DNA of 64,000 nucleotides from Sipunculus nudus (taxonomy: Eukaryota > Annelida > Sipuncula > Golfingiida > Sipunculidae). Shown here in pieces: positions 24,361 through 37,518 of the stretch (position 1 is the stretch's first letter; each line of letters starts with the position of its first letter). A program made the position numbers and the translations under genes. A model generated the notes under the pieces. It was not told the DNA's origin. It was given only the letters and a program-made list of their open reading frames with translations, and ran no database searches. The stretch is taken from assembly GCA_026874595.1 (NCBI GenBank), contig CM049306.1:19771019-19835018 (forward strand). Reading direction: 5' to 3'.

Positions 24361-24583
24361 AAAACCCTCACCTTTACCTTAGTCTTACATGGGTGGCCCT
24401 AATTTCCTCATCACCTTACATTTCCTAGCTCATGAAAACAATGCCTAAATCTTAAACATCATCAGGGAATTTCCTTAAATTTGCCTTTCACAAGAGCATT
24501 GTTTCTTCTAAACAGTATCAAAAACCTAGGATTTATTTTTTTTTATGGAGTCTAGAACCCAAGCCCAAAATGCATTGCTTTAG

Positions 24584-25232
24584 AAACAAGTGACCCATAG
24601 GTCATGCAGCTCAGCTGCCTTAAACAGCCTGTTATGTTAAAATTTTAGTGCTAAAAACATGTGTAACTCGCAAAATAAACGTAACAGTGACCAAGATTTT
24701 GGTATGCAAGGAGATTTACCAAGGATCTACCTGGATATTATGTTAAAAGTTTTTAGGTCAAGCAGTTATGATTTGTGCATTGCTAACAACTGGCTAGCCG
24801 TAATTTCTGAGTACTAGAACAAAACAAAAAATGTGTCAAAATTATTTTTAGATGGCACCCCCAGTCTTCCATAGCTGAAGGGCTATCTATAATCAATAAG
24901 CTTGCCAAATATCAGAAAGGTCCATGCAATCAATACTGAGATATTATACCTAAAAGATGAATTTCATATATACATCAATAGCCGAAAATTGTGTCTACCA
25001 CAGTTCTGGAGAACTGGCTGGGGGAATTTAAAACAAAAATCTTTGTTTTGCCGCCCAGAACACTAACATAAGTCTGATTTTCACCAAGGATGTCAAGTTA
25101 CAAGTTTCTAGGTCAAGCATTTACCATTTGTGACTTATTAAATGACCAAAAGAAACAAAAAGACTGGACGGATGACAGATAAAGGGTGATTGCTATAGGT
25201 CAGATGATCTATGGTCAGCATAGCTAATAAAA
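24584..25232 (+). mobile_element. Short CAGCTGA-family repeat copy
   Basis: It starts AAACAAGTGACCCATAGG with GCTCAGCTG near 24608. It has one or two degenerate 338-bp units, including a GATGGCACCCCCAGTCTTCC segment, and ends GGTCAGATGATC..GGTCAGCATAGCTAATAAAA. The ends are more diverged than in the other copies. It lies in the A5-B5 intron. Confidence 0.5.
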
Positions 25233-26084
25233 AGGGTGACATTATGGATTCTGGGAACGCAGCCCTGTATGAATTACTTCAGCAATAGAATGGAGTGGTT
25301 TTACTATGAAGCCCAAAATAAGACTACAGCGATAATACAGATAAGACAGCTGAAAACCTGCCAGATTTGACTGATGCTACTTAAAAGTAAGATGTTAAAC
25401 AGGTTTGTCTAACACCTTCACAGACTGAGCTTTCCACACTTAGGATCCCAGGGATGTGTACCATAGAGGCACTCAGATTTCCAACCAGATTGGTTATATT
25501 TCACAGTGAATTTGCACTTCTTGTCAGTTAATTTATATTTAATCTGACAATTTATATTTACAATTCTGCCACTCTGGATTTTATGATAAAAAGTATAAAA
25601 TCTTATCAGAAGTAAGGAGAAAATTTTCTGAAAAAAAGAATGAAAAGAGTGAGTATCTATACAAAATGGCATGATTTTTTTTATAATTCTCCAGCATGCG
25701 ATACTTATAAACAAGCGTCCAGTATGAAAAGAGGATATATACCAGTATTCCATGAATCCAGTGATTTTGTAAACATTGGCAACATTGCAGAAACAAAATC
25801 ATCACTAATAAATGCCACTTCATGAAATACTGATAGGGCATGTCTACTGCACTCAATTAGTTCTTGTAAATAGGATATAACCACCAACTTAAGGTGATTT
25901 TAGAAAAATAAAAGTATAAAAAAAGTATAAATCCCTGAAAAGTATGAATAAAGTATAAAAGGTCCTGCCTAAATATAAGAATGTACTTTTAAATAACAGC
26001 ATAGAACGGCAGCACTGTATTAAACTGTTAAATGGCCTGAACTCTTGCACCAAAATGTAGTTACAAATCTGTTTTCAGCCTGAC
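25233..26084. other. Intron sequence, nothing recognised
   Basis: AT-rich intron between exons A5 and B5. AAAAGTATAAA-like words recur at 25915-25965. No gene or structured repeat is seen. Confidence 0.4.
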
Positions 26085-26219
26085 CTGATGCTGAGTGGTC
26101 TCTGACTGGTCCTGTGTTCTGGGTGGGTGTGGCGCCATTGGCAAATGTCCAATCAAATTTGTCTGTTGCCTTCTGGTGTAGGAAACACAAGGTACTCTCA
26201 AAACCACAGGTGATTTCAT
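26085..26219 (-). CDS. MAM5 exon A
   Basis: Acceptor TTTCTAG|AT, donor TCAG|GTCAGG, phase 1-1, 45 codons. The peptide has DEITCGFESTLCFLHQ (first two MAM cysteines), DKFDWTF and TGPVRDHSASG. At 45 codons it is the shortest A exon and lacks the Trp that follows the second cysteine in A1-A3. DHT of the family is DHS here. No linker exon was found between it and exon C4. Confidence 0.88.
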
Positions 26220-26639
26220 CTAGAAAGAAGTTTGACAAAGAGAACCATTACTGAGAGGCCAGGAGACTCAGTGACACCTCAGAAGAGGCAATGTGGCAAA
26301 CTGGAAGAAACTGGTTAGATGAGACATTACTATGTGACCTAGGAGCCCCCATACAATCTAATCAAAGGACTTCTTGTACATTTGACAGGTGTCCATGGGG
26401 AGCAGAAGCTTTTGAACTTCTAGTACCAGGGAATCATTGTCGTCTAATTATGGGTGCACAGTTCCTGGCAAGTATATATACACTGAGTTTGTGCTCTTGT
26501 AACCATATTTAATCATCTAAGTTTTGTTTTATGAAAGCCATAACTGACAAATCATAAAACAAAGTTATATTATGCCAACAGACAGCAATAGACACTTTTA
26601 AAACCATTGACCTATCCACCACAGCCCAGCCTGAACTCC

Positions 26640-28350
26640 CGTGCTTCATTAACATATTTAAATGAGATTTGGTTTTCAAAATACACACACGCCACCTATT
26701 GGTAAGGCGAGTACTATGACCGTTGGGACATTTTAGTACACGGCTTTATTTGGACAGGCGACCAGTGTGAAACCTTGATTCTTTGAAATAAATGAAATAT
26801 ATACCAATCCTGAATAAATAGCAAGTTTTAATAGACAAACCATACAAGAAACCGTGTCAGTGCATCGAAGTGGAGCAAGCGAGCGTGTCACAGGCACCGC
26901 TTCAAACCCGATCTTTGACACTGTACCCTATCGTTGCTAAAACAATACGCACATTTTTAATTATAAACTATGATGCAAAGGGTACCTATGATCCATATGC
27001 CGAGCTGCCATCTCTGTGCTAATCATATAAATTATTCTTTAGGCGTTAATTTGACTCGGTGTTTTCGCCCGTGAACCACCGCTTCGGTGGCCATATTCAC
27101 AGGGTAAACATGCACCCACTGACTCACGTCACGGGTCGTAACCATAGAGACGACCCACTTCGCTGACCCAAAAAATAACTTCAGAGCGGCCAAGCTGTGT
27201 GCATGTGATGTATAGGCCATATAGCATTGCCTTTACATGTATAAGCTCATCGGTAGCCTGCTCTGCACGTGATTAGTAGCTGTTTTGCAGTTTACGTTCA
27301 GTTTTATATCATTAAGAAAGTTAGACCTTTTCACCGTTTTTTTATAAAAAATATTAAAATACCGTCACGGTATAAGGGCTTTCTGACAATATTTACAGCC
27401 TGAATAAGGCTCATCATGCAGCGCTCAAGGCTATCGTAGTCGGTCAAAATAATGTTCTTGGCCCTGTGATAGGTTGTACCATCCCATATAATTTATTTTT
27501 AAATTGATCTGTTTTTCATATTGTAGCCATATTTTGGCTATTTCATCATCTGTTTGTGTTATATTCTCGTGTACATCCATAGGGGTTGACCTCGTGACTG
27601 ACAGCGTTCCGGCCTCCGCGCTCAGGAACCAGCTGACGCTCACAAAAATGTGTACCCTGGCTTTGCTAAACCACTTTGAAGTCTGATATTTTCCATAACC
27701 GTATATTTTATTATGCTCTTTCCTTCGAGTATGGTCAGTTTACTGCTGTCGGTAAATTTACCCACTGTTTCATGGATTTTCTGAGCGGTCCCCCTCGACG
27801 TGTCAGTAGGTCATAGACATGTTGAAAGAGGCCATTTCACAAGTAACATGACAATGGTCATATGATTTAAAAATATCCATTGCCTGCTACAGATGGCAGG
27901 ACACAACTATGAGTGGACAGACAATTTTATCATACTAACATTGAAAAAATAATGGCGCCTGAAAAATGACCCGAATCGGAGTACATCTATGGGCATTCAT
28001 GTTTGTTTTTACTGCTAGGGGCAATCGCCCCTCAAGTAAACAAAGACCACGTGCCGACGCATGGGAGATCAGGCTGCCACAGCCCTAATGCTCGGCCCTT
28101 TTAATTTATTATTAAAATGAGCCCCAAAAACACTCCTACACAGAAGGTCTTCAATACCAATGGTATCAAGAGCTGCTTATAATATAATAATGACGTCAAA
28201 AAGGTCTATGTCGCATGACGTCGTATTGAGTTGTGTCATCAACTGGTATCACCTGACCATTGTTTACTATTTCACAGTCATTATGACTTTCTTGCAATAT
28301 TTTGGATTATTTGTCCCATACGATTTATGTGCCAGGTAAGACGACATTAT
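26640..28350. other. CpG-richer block in the C4-A5 intron with CRE-like sites
   Basis: Compared with the flanking introns this block has more CpG (for example ACTCACGTCACGGGTCG near 27123 and CGCTTCGGTGG near 27080). It holds a perfect TGACGTCA at 28191-28198 and a second TGACGTCG shortly after. A TA-rich word follows. It may be an internal regulatory region or promoter, or simply inserted DNA. No convincing exon is seen, although a 62-codon frame on the minus strand (27032-27220) lies inside it. Confidence 0.3.
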
Positions 28351-29089
28351 TGACTGTAGTCAGAGGAACGGCTCCTGCAACCTATAGCCTAGAATTTTTT
28401 ATACTGTCTCATTTGTATAAAAAAATATCTGGGAAAACATGCTGACATGAATACTGGTAGTTTTAACAGACTACACTAGTTTTGTTTGACACAGCTCTGT
28501 CAAATTATGCAAAATTGTTTTTGTCAGATGATTGATGCTTAACAATGTTAAAGATCACCGGATTGGTTGCTCGTTAGTCCAATCCTTATGATTATTCATT
28601 GAATGAATATGTGATTAAGGTCACAGAGTTCATGGATAGGTCAATTCAGCAGACTCGGATCTTCTGGTCAGCTTACCTTAATACAGGACATGCAGGAAAG
28701 GTGTAATTTAACTTGTATAACGTTTTGATTTGTGAATTATTTTACCCTGATTGTAAATGTATCAATTTTATATTATCAATAACATATGAATGGACGAGTA
28801 CAGGTCTACATGATTTAGTTTAACAAAATATTCCAGAATATTAAGTTCCCCTTCTGATATTTTATCTAGGATATTAAGTTTCCCATTTGATACATAACCA
28901 AAATTTGAGCTAAAGTTGGACAAATGATATATGCAGTAATGCTGATACAGATTTCTTCAGTAATGCTGATTGTAATGCAAAGAAAATTAATAAAATATTT
29001 TGCATGGACGATTTTCCTTACTTTATAAAGAATACTGACAGAATATTTACTGTCAAAAAGTGGGCAGTTTGGTTGCCCTGGATACTTAC
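28351..29089. other. Intron sequence, nothing recognised
   Basis: AT-rich intron next to exon C4. The phrase AATATTAAGTT..CC..CTGATA appears twice near 28835-28895. No gene is seen. Confidence 0.4.
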
Positions 29090-29248
29090 TCCTGAAGTCA
29101 TGGCATGATCCAGTAGTTATGCTGACATCATCAACGGAGATATCACCACGGAAACCATTTCCACGCACACCATCAATCAAGACACTATAAGGGGTGGAAC
29201 TTGCTGGTAAATTAACGTAGGCTTTTATCCACTGAGGCCCCTGTTCAC
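29090..29248 (-). CDS. MAM4 exon C
   Basis: Acceptor ATCACAG|GT, donor AGGA|GTAAGTAT, phase 1-1, 53 codons. The peptide has GEQGPQWIKAYVNLP, VLIDGVRGNGFRGDISVDDV and the fourth MAM cysteine in TGSC, then HDFR. Donor choice is fixed by phase and by the GTAAGTA consensus. Confidence 0.9.
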
Positions 29249-30123
29249 CTGTGATGGAATTCACATACGTGATATTTAGGATAATAAAGCTATTAAATTT
29301 AAAAACACTAGTGTGCAAATATTCTATCACAAACCTTAACAGCAGAATAAATTTTATTTAATTTTGGAGCTCCACAGACAAAGCCAAAGCTTTGTTATGT
29401 TGTTCACATGTGTGTCACAACTGCTCAGTTTAACAAGATGTTAATATTATCACCTTAAGGTGGCAGCACTGCATGATTTGATGCTACTCTGTACAGCCAA
29501 AGGCTATCAATATATATGAAAAATATCAGCTTGGAAAAGGAACATCCACAAAATCAGGTTTGCTATTTCAAGCCTTCACAAGATCAGATATTACTACATC
29601 CACATGTTCAGTGCCATTAATCAGCTGCCAGTTCATGCATACAGGTATTGACAATGTTTCAGGTATATACATATACATGCATATGAATTTAAGCAAGGTA
29701 GTTTTGACCACTAACCAAAGGTCAGAATTGTGAGATGAAAAAAAAATGAGATCCATACCCTGTCCCACCCCTTTCATTAAGACTTCCCCTTCCCTTATTT
29801 ACTTAACTAGAATAAAATATAGTCTAGATGTCAGACTGGCACAAATGCAACTGTCAGTTGCCAAATTGAGAATAATCTTACTTTGCAGGATTATTAATAT
29901 TGCAACACACAGTAATAAAGTCCAGTGGTTGAGTAAAAGGAAGTCCACCCAAGTGTTTTTATCTTAAGTACAAGAGATATCAGAAGTAGTTCAGCCAGAA
30001 GGAAATGCAAAATTTATCTGTAACTGGTCATCATCCAAAACACAGTGGAAATCAGAATATCTGCAGGCAATGTGAAAAAAATGCATGAAAATATTTCAGA
30101 ATTGGTGAATGATGGACCTGGGT
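29249..30123. other. Intron sequence, nothing recognised
   Basis: AT-rich intron between B4 and C4. No exon, RNA gene or clear repeat is seen before the mobile element at 30124. Confidence 0.4.
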
Positions 30124-32773
30124 AAAACAAGGGACCTATGGGTCACGGCGCTCAGCTGTTATATATGATAAAAAAATATGATTTAGAAATGAGGCACATG
30201 CTGGTTTTGTGTGGTAATAAGTATAAGCTGTATCATGAGTTGTTGTTGTTTAGCTTATGTATGATTTTTATAATACCTTTGGAGACAGAAGAGAATTGAT
30301 TTCATTTATTTTATTAACAAATGGAGTACTATTGTCACACAGATTTTGACTTGGCCATATAACTTATAAGCAGAACATATAATATAAGAGTTTTAAACTA
30401 TTTATTAAAAAAAATTACAAATATTGTCCCAGATATAATTTTTATTAAAAATAATAAGAGAATCGTATGATTTTTAAAAGGAAATATAACTGAAATGATT
30501 ATTTAAATAATATTAAAGAATATATTCATGAATGCATTCATGAATACATTTGGAAAGGATTTGCACTGGTATTCATATACTTTCATTTTTACCTGAATTC
30601 CCATTCTTTATGCAAGAAATTTTATAATGGAGTACATATTCATATTGTATTTAAATACAATTGCAAAGTATTCCCACCATGTCTGGTATTTATTCAGTTT
30701 TCACCAAACAATGGTGTTGAGAATCCAGAATGTACAAAATTCACACATTTTATAATGATCATAAGTACCTGGTTTTATGGCTTTTATTTATATTAAAAAA
30801 AAATAAACGTGATATATTCATTTTGGACTAATTTCACATCAATGTACACACTAGGAATCTAGATTAATATTATCAACTGCATCTTTGTCTATCATTAATT
30901 TCCTTCATATGATCCCTAATGATTAGTAATGAATAATATGATTTACTTTTTTATTATTAAAATTGAACTGAAAAATGCCATAGGTGACTGCATGGTGTTA
31001 TTTGGAATATGTGACATTCTATCCATCGTTACAAGATTCTTATATCATCAGTAACTGCAAGTTAATTCCCTATTATTATAAACTAACAAATTCCTTTTCT
31101 ATTTTTCTTTAATTTGTTATTAAAAACCAATAAAAATTGATTAATTTATTGTTTATTGTTATGTTGTTGGTTAAAACTACTAGATGAGTTGGGTTGGACA
31201 CCTGGATCAACTGTGGCTGGCCATAAGCTGCCTGGCTGCCCAAGTATATGCCTCGCCTCAAGCGTGCATAATTTGCTGAAAGTTCAACAAGGTCAACATA
31301 CATGTGACTCAAGAGTGGCTGGAGAGAGCCAAGGTCTGACATCGTCTCATAAAAACATTAATAAAAGCTACAATTTTTGGCTAATTTCTTTCAGCTTTCT
31401 AAACTAAAAAGCTGAAATCCTTATGTGTGCATGATATGAAAATTATATAAACAGAGCTCATATGAAACAAAAGTGAAATGGTCAAAATTGGGCAAAATTT
31501 AAGGTACTAATTTTATATTTATACTAATAACTTATAAAATTTTTAAAATTCAGAACTTATTTTGGGTATTCAATTGAATCTTGATTAAATAATGTTACAT
31601 TCCTGACAAAAAATCTCTAGCTTCAGCAAGCCCCTTGTTAAGGGAGTAAATATACTTCTTGATTTTTTACAAAGTGCATTATGTTTGGGCCCATAACTTA
31701 AAACAATTACGCAATACTGACATTTCTGGCATGTGCACAGAGAATGTATAGAAAAACATGTATATTATATATGATTAAAGTCAGATCCGTGGTTTTGATA
31801 TTAGGCAGTATTGAAGTGTAACAATGGGTTTTTAATTGAAAAATGAAGTTTTTTATTAATATCTCAAAGATTAATATCTCAAAAGGTATTAAGTCCTAGT
31901 GACCAAAATTCTCGGCATGATAGGGGATTTTGGAGACATCTAATTGTATGCCAAATTTTACGAACTGAGAGCATAAGCTGGGGAGCTGACCTCTTGCAAA
32001 CTGCATAACACTAGCCTGATGTAAACAATATGTTACATGGTGCTTGAAAACATGAATAAAATCTACAGTTTTTGATCAACTGGTTTCAAATTTTTGGTGT
32101 TAACAGACAAAATGCTAACAAAAACATGCTGAGAAAATTAAATCCACAGTACTTATAGGAAAAAAACGTGCCATGGTCAAAGTAAGGCAAAATTTAAGGT
32201 ACCAATTTTTTATTTTTGTTAATATTTTAAAAAATTTAAAAGATTTTGATCTATTTTTGGGTATACAATTTAATTTTGATTAATTAAAGTTATATTACTT
32301 GAAAAAAAAGTCCATAGCTTTAACAAGTTTTGTGTTAAGTGATCAAATATCTTTCCTGATTTTTTACAAAATGCATTATGTTCTGGCCCATAACTTTCTT
32401 AAATTATATAATACAGACATTTTCAGGTATGTACATAGGAACTATATAGAGGAATATTTATGGTAAATATGAGGAAAAACAAATATGAGGAAAAACAGAT
32501 GAGTGGTTTTGATATTAGGCAGCCCTGAAGTGTGAAAATAGGTTTTTAATAAAAAATTGAGGTTTTTCCTTAATTTCTCAAAGGAACAAAGTCGCAAAGA
32601 CCCAATTTTCGGCTTGGTAGGAGATCTTGGGGACATCTAACACTATGCCGAATTTTAGGTTCCTAGGTCTTACGGTTTCAAAACGTGCCACATCTACGGA
32701 CGGACGGATGGACGGACAACGGACAATGGACCACGACTATAGCTCAGATGACTTATAGTCAGCTGATCTAAAA
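30124..32773 (+). mobile_element. Hairpin-ended repeat, CAGCTGAGCT family, long copy
   Basis: It starts AAAACAAGGGACCTATGGG with GCTCAGCTG near 30149 and ends with GGAC-rich simple sequence and a hairpin at 32741-32769 (arms AGCTCAGATGACT and AGTCAGCTGATCT, loop TAT), then AAAAAT. The last 700 bp match the ends of the copies at 40526 and 45080 (for example GGTAGGAGATCTTGGGGACA). At 2.65 kb it is longer and more diverged than those copies. No coding frame is seen. Confidence 0.65.
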
Positions 32774-32858
32774 ATATATGCCCTAGAGACTTGATGGTGT
32801 GAGCATAATAAATAAGGGGATAGAGTTTTAGTTCATGACAGTTGAAATTCAAAAGTAC

Positions 32859-33071
32859 CTGATATCATCCAGAGCAGTTCTTGTGGGGTAGGATTCACTG
32901 CTTCTCCGGTGGAGACACTGAGGTTGCCAATATGGTTGCCAAGCATGTAATACCAAAGTACCAAACACATCTGTGTGTTAGGTAACAAGCCTGAGGTTTT
33001 TAATCGTGCAGTGTCCCCTTCAATGCGTGGATCTGTACCAGTAGATGTGGTCTCTAGGAACAGGAACCGAC
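32859..33071 (-). CDS. MAM4 exon B
   Basis: Acceptor TTACCAG|GT, donor TCAG|GTACTT, phase 1-1, 71 codons, the longest B exon. The peptide begins GRFLFLETTSTGTDPR and holds the third MAM cysteine in MCLVLWYYMLGNHIG, then LLWMISG. The extra length is in the segment between the first strand and the cysteine. Confidence 0.9.
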
Positions 33072-34800
33072 CTGGTAAGGATGAACATTTTAATTTACTT
33101 TTATCAAGTTTACTGTGCCCCACTTATAACCTTTTTAAATACTTTTGCTATTGGGCAAACACTGATTTACAACTCTCCAGCAGTCATATTATTTTCCCTT
33201 CTGATCAGTCTATGGTGTTGTAATCGAGTCACCAACCTCCAAGGCCAAGTCCCAAGTCACTACTGCCAAAGGCCAAGGCGGAGGCACCACAACCCCAGGC
33301 CAAGGCCAAGTCACCACCGTCCAAGGCCAAGGCCTAGGCTGGGTCACAGGGACTACCAGTTAAACAATGCCTATATATTTAACAAAGTAAACATTTCCTT
33401 CATAAAAGTACCATATGTATGCCTATATAGTGTATATATGCCTATATATAGCGGATAAAACTTTTTGTTGTTCATCTGGACTAATGAGAGAAATGCTGCA
33501 CACATTACAGGCCTATCCTTCCTGCCAGCTAACAAATGCTGTGATGTTACCCAGATGCTTAAGTTACAAAGTACACGTATACAAAACTGTACAGAGTTTT
33601 GCTGATAAAATGCAGTTCGACTCAGAAGGGTAGGATCATATCTCCGCAGTTCCAAAGGATAAACGCGGTGCCTTGCAATCGTTCCATAAGCAGGGATTAT
33701 GCTGTGCTCATGTATTCGCTCTGCTCACAAGCTGTGTTCAGAGTGTAACACAAAACAGTTGAAGTTTCCTATCTACAATGTTTGCACCTGCTTGAATCAC
33801 TGGGCATGGTCACAAATAAATGACAAGTCTGGGAATTCCCGCTTGGAAAAGATCCTGCTTCAAAGATCACATATGGATAAATAATAATTCGTTTATAGTT
33901 AATAACAGTTATTAATCAAAGAACTTAGAGATATTTAACAGATGCAAATGTTCATGATTAAGGTTTGTTTTGGTGAACAATAAGTGCGCCCCTAATACTT
34001 CCAATAGCGCTGATACTGTAGAATTCAGAAAAAAGTCTAGATTTTGGATTTTGAGTTTGTTTTTAAGGCTGCGGCTATAGAAACAGGATTTACGGTAATC
34101 CAAGGAGAACAATTTCTAATTGCGTTTTTTTATTAACACGATTCTCCTATTTTCATAAAGTTTGCGCATGTTTATTAAATAAGTCAGTTCATGGATCTTT
34201 TTCACTCCAGTGACGAAACAGTGGTTTACCAGCAGTTTTTCTCCTCTCACCGGCATACAAGAGTGTACCAATCATTCCTCATATGTAGGCAAAATCAGAC
34301 TAACTTATAGGCTCTAATTAAATGATCTACTATGTCGGGTAATACCTTTCATTATGGAAAATAAGAATATCTACAAGGAGACTGAGGGAGATTAAAAATA
34401 GAGTGGCTATTATTCTAGCATCTGAAGGCAGATATTTACAGGCCAAACAAGCTTGCATCTGCACATTTCACAGGAGTGAGCCAAATGTGCGTGGCCTCCA
34501 GCTAGCCGCCAACCCATTTGCCCTAAGTCACTAAGCCGGAGGGCTTGAGGTCAAGGCTGAGTACAAGTCATGGTCTTCCGAGGACAAGGCCAAGGAAACC
34601 TGGCCTCGATGCCAAGACGGTCCTCGAAACCTCCAACACTGCTTCTGATATTTAGAAAAGCTACCATTAAATGTTAGGAAAACAGGACAAAAGTGCTTTG
34701 TATACGATGTTTGGGGCGGTTAGTTACTGTTCTGAATTTGAGGTATGTATGAATGGAATTTTTGTGAAAATCGGATGCCTCATCTTCACCAGTGATCTAG
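33072..34800. other. Intron with CCAAGGC-rich low-complexity patches
   Basis: Around 33233-33348 and again near 34540-34620 the words CCAAGG and AAGGCCAAG recur in irregular order. The rest is unremarkable intron. No exon of the MAM gene is visible here, and plus-strand frames such as 33045-33458 are low-complexity. Confidence 0.5.
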
Positions 34801-34803
34801 CTG

Positions 34804-35108
34804 TCATTGATATGATAACATCATTGGCATCTCATGTCATTAACATGATAACATCATTGGCATCTCATGTCATTAACATGATAACATCATTGGCATCTCA
34901 TGTCATTAACATGATAACATCATTGGCATCCCATGTCATTAACATGATAACATCACTGGCATCCCATGTCATTAACATGATAATATCACTGGCATCCCAT
35001 GTCATTAACATGATAACATCATTGGCATCCCATGTCATTAACATGATAATATCATTGGCATCCCATGTCATTAACATGATAACATCATTGGCATCTCATG
35101 TATCATTT
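34804..35108. repeat. 33-bp minisatellite, about nine copies
   Basis: Unit ATGATAACATCATTGGCATC plus TCATGTCATTAAC. The 11-codon periodicity creates an artefactual + strand frame. Variants (TCTCATG/TCCCATG; ATAACATC/ATAATATC) alternate between units. Confidence 0.95.
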
Positions 35109-36216
35109 TAGTGCCAGTAGGTTCAAACACTGAAAAGCAAAAGACAGATATTATATAATAACATTGTTACTCATAATTCAGATATTTGAAACTGCCAGAT
35201 CTTACATTTGTGCATAAAAGACAAGAATTTCAACTCTTGTTATATTGTTAATATTTTTGCTCACTTATTAAATATGATAATGATACACTATATATGGAAC
35301 TAATGGGAATACACAATGAATAAAAAACTACAGTAAGAAAATGAAAATGGAACACTCATGAAACATTGAGAAAGTGAAAACTGCAATGATTTAATCAGAC
35401 GAATATTAAATGGACCAAAGTTTCTAAGTAAGTTCAGACAGAGTTAATAATCTAAGCCTTTTATGGTCATAATAATATTGGGTTTGTCATTATTGGCACA
35501 ATTTTGGCCCTCTGACAGAATGTCTATGACAAGTATGTGTAGTAGTGTCATAGTGCCTTTTCATGTTGTATCGAGAGCCACAGAGTAAGGCTCCTCAAGA
35601 TGAGCTGCACATTAAGGCTCCATGAGGATGCAAGTATTTTCATATTTGACACTGCCTCATGACCCACAATCATATTTGACAATGCCTCATGACCCACCAG
35701 CACACTGTCACTTGACAAACCAGTTTTTAGACATAAACAAGCTTTTTTCAGTATATTTTCTAACACCACCTACCATGTGTGAGAAAAATTGTTTTAACTG
35801 GCATCCTGGTAAATCCCTCTACATGTTTGTTTTATTACTGACGGCGTGAACGAGCATGGCTCATGCAGGTTACTTACTGTAGCCTACAATTAAGATTATA
35901 ATAGGCTATCTATTATGATAGCAATGCAAACAGGATGGAGAATTGTTGCAGTGCATTTAACCATATGGCTTGTATCATGACACAAGTTAGGCTTACCAGC
36001 TCAATATAAATGCCTACCGAGTCATGTACTCCCAGCTATGTCATAAGACAATTCCTACAGTGTTATTAAATTTGAAGTAGTTACACCTGAGAGAAGTATG
36101 ACAAAAGATGGGAATCAGAAAGGTCTGCAGTTATCAGCTTTGTATTTAATATGATAATCAGTGGCAGCAGAGTATGTGTCTAAATGGTACTGCACAGAAC
36201 ATTTCATCAGTCTCAC
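35109..36216. other. Intron sequence with a short duplication
   Basis: CATATTTGAC and TGCCTCATGACCCAC are each present twice (35639-35697), a 29-bp tandem duplication. Otherwise no structure or gene is seen. Confidence 0.4.
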
Positions 36217-36366
36217 CTGATCCAGTCGTATGGTCTGCATCAGCCCCTGTGCCAGAACTGGGGGTCACTGTACCAATAAACCAGTCAAACTGGTCGCTTC
36301 CATCTGCCACATTGACCAAAGAGCACTCCTGATTCACCTCAAAAGTGCACTGTAACAAACTAGCTC
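36217..36366 (-). CDS. MAM4 exon A
   Basis: Acceptor TTTTGCAG|GA, donor TCAG|GTGAGA, phase 1-1, 50 codons. The peptide has LLQCTFEVNQECSLVN (two cysteines), DQFDWFIG and SGTGADADHTTGSG, the MAM signature. As in A5, no Trp follows the second cysteine. Confidence 0.9.
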
Positions 36367-36813
36367 CTGCAAAAGGATGTAAAATATACTCAGTATATTC
36401 TATATACTCTATGGGCAAGAAGGAATGTCAAGCCATGAATGAAAATCACAGATTGCTGCCAAGAGGCATTTCTGATGGGACTGAAATGAAAGTACATCCT
36501 CTCACAGGACCCAATCTTCAGTAAAAAATTCACAGCAATCCCTAAAATTGTTCTTCAGATAACACAAAGGAATAGGATAGAAGGACAGAACACCTGACAA
36601 CAATGGTGCATCTATCTGTCTAGATGGTGCCCTAATAAATCCCAAATACCTATGTAAAATGAAAAGTTAAAATTTATGGTAAAGGTTACTCATACTTCCC
36701 TGTGAATAAGCACACACCAGCTTTCACATTCACAGAACATTAACATCCTATGAAATAATGAAGCTCAGTATTTCGCAGTAAAGCTCATAATTTCTCAGTA
36801 TGAACTGACCTAC

Positions 36814-36867
36814 CTGGAGCTACAGTGCCATCCACTGGAGGTGTAGTTATTCTCTCTGTGGTTCTTT
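36814..36867 (-). CDS. Linker exon 4, Thr-rich
   Basis: Acceptor CGCCACAG|AA, donor CCAG|GTAGGT, phase 1-1, 18 codons. The peptide is RTTERITTPPVDGTVAP. It sits between C3 and A4, as the other linkers do between modules. It is short, but position, splice sites and composition agree. Confidence 0.75.
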
Positions 36868-37350
36868 CTGTGGCGAAATCAAAAAGATTATTAGATCACA
36901 TCTTAGATGCTTTAAGATTCCTGACAATCCTGAATTAAAGATTAGATTTTCCATTAATGTATACTCATTTACAAATACTCATAAATAAAAATCTGATTAA
37001 CTCCCCCAATCATCTGAAATCATGGTATTCAGTTACACATTATATATAAATGAGCAATGAACAAAGTTAATTTGGCCCATGGAAAATTATCCAACACTAA
37101 CCCAGGGAAATCCTGCAGACCTGTCCTGAACTGCAAAAAAGGAGTAATATGTAAGTTTGGAAAATACAGATTTTACAGAGCGAAATTTTTAATATTGTAT
37201 TCTACCATTTTCCAATTTATTCAATTTTATATTCCACAGCATTAACATTTAAAGTCAATATTGCTTCAGTTTGACTTCTTTCACTATAAAATTTTTTAAA
37301 TTTTAAAAATCCCAAATTTATTGGTGGATCAAGGAAACAAGAAAGAATAC

Positions 37351-37518
37351 CGGTAGTTGTTCGTGATGGACATTGTCCCTGTATAATATTTATATCGTCG
37401 ATGGCAATGTCTGCCATATACCAGGTGCCGATGATGCCTTCAATGACAACATGATAGCGCCTCCCCTCCAGATTGGGCAGGTAGACTTCTGCTTGTCTCC
37501 AGAAATTACCCTGTCCCC
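37351..37518 (-). CDS. MAM3 exon C
   Basis: Acceptor TATGCAG|GG, donor ACCG|GTATTC, phase 1-1, 56 codons. The peptide has GGQGNFWRQAEVYLPNLEG, VVIEGIIGTWYMADIAIDD and the fourth cysteine in QGQCPSRTTT. The last residues begin the Thr-rich linker. Confidence 0.9.

Noticed and set aside
28866-29089. MAM4 exon C continuing to 28866
   Set aside because: The open frame runs on by chance past a strong GTAAGTAT donor at phase 1. The extra peptide has no MAM character.
34671-35111. 146-codon + strand frame with repeated ITSLASHVINM
   Set aside because: It is an 11-codon reading of the 33-bp minisatellite. The non-repeat start has no recognisable domain.
37219-37350. Continuation of MAM3 exon C below 37351
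   Set aside because: A phase-1 donor (GTATTC) sits at the usual place after the fourth cysteine, and the following peptide is not Thr-rich.
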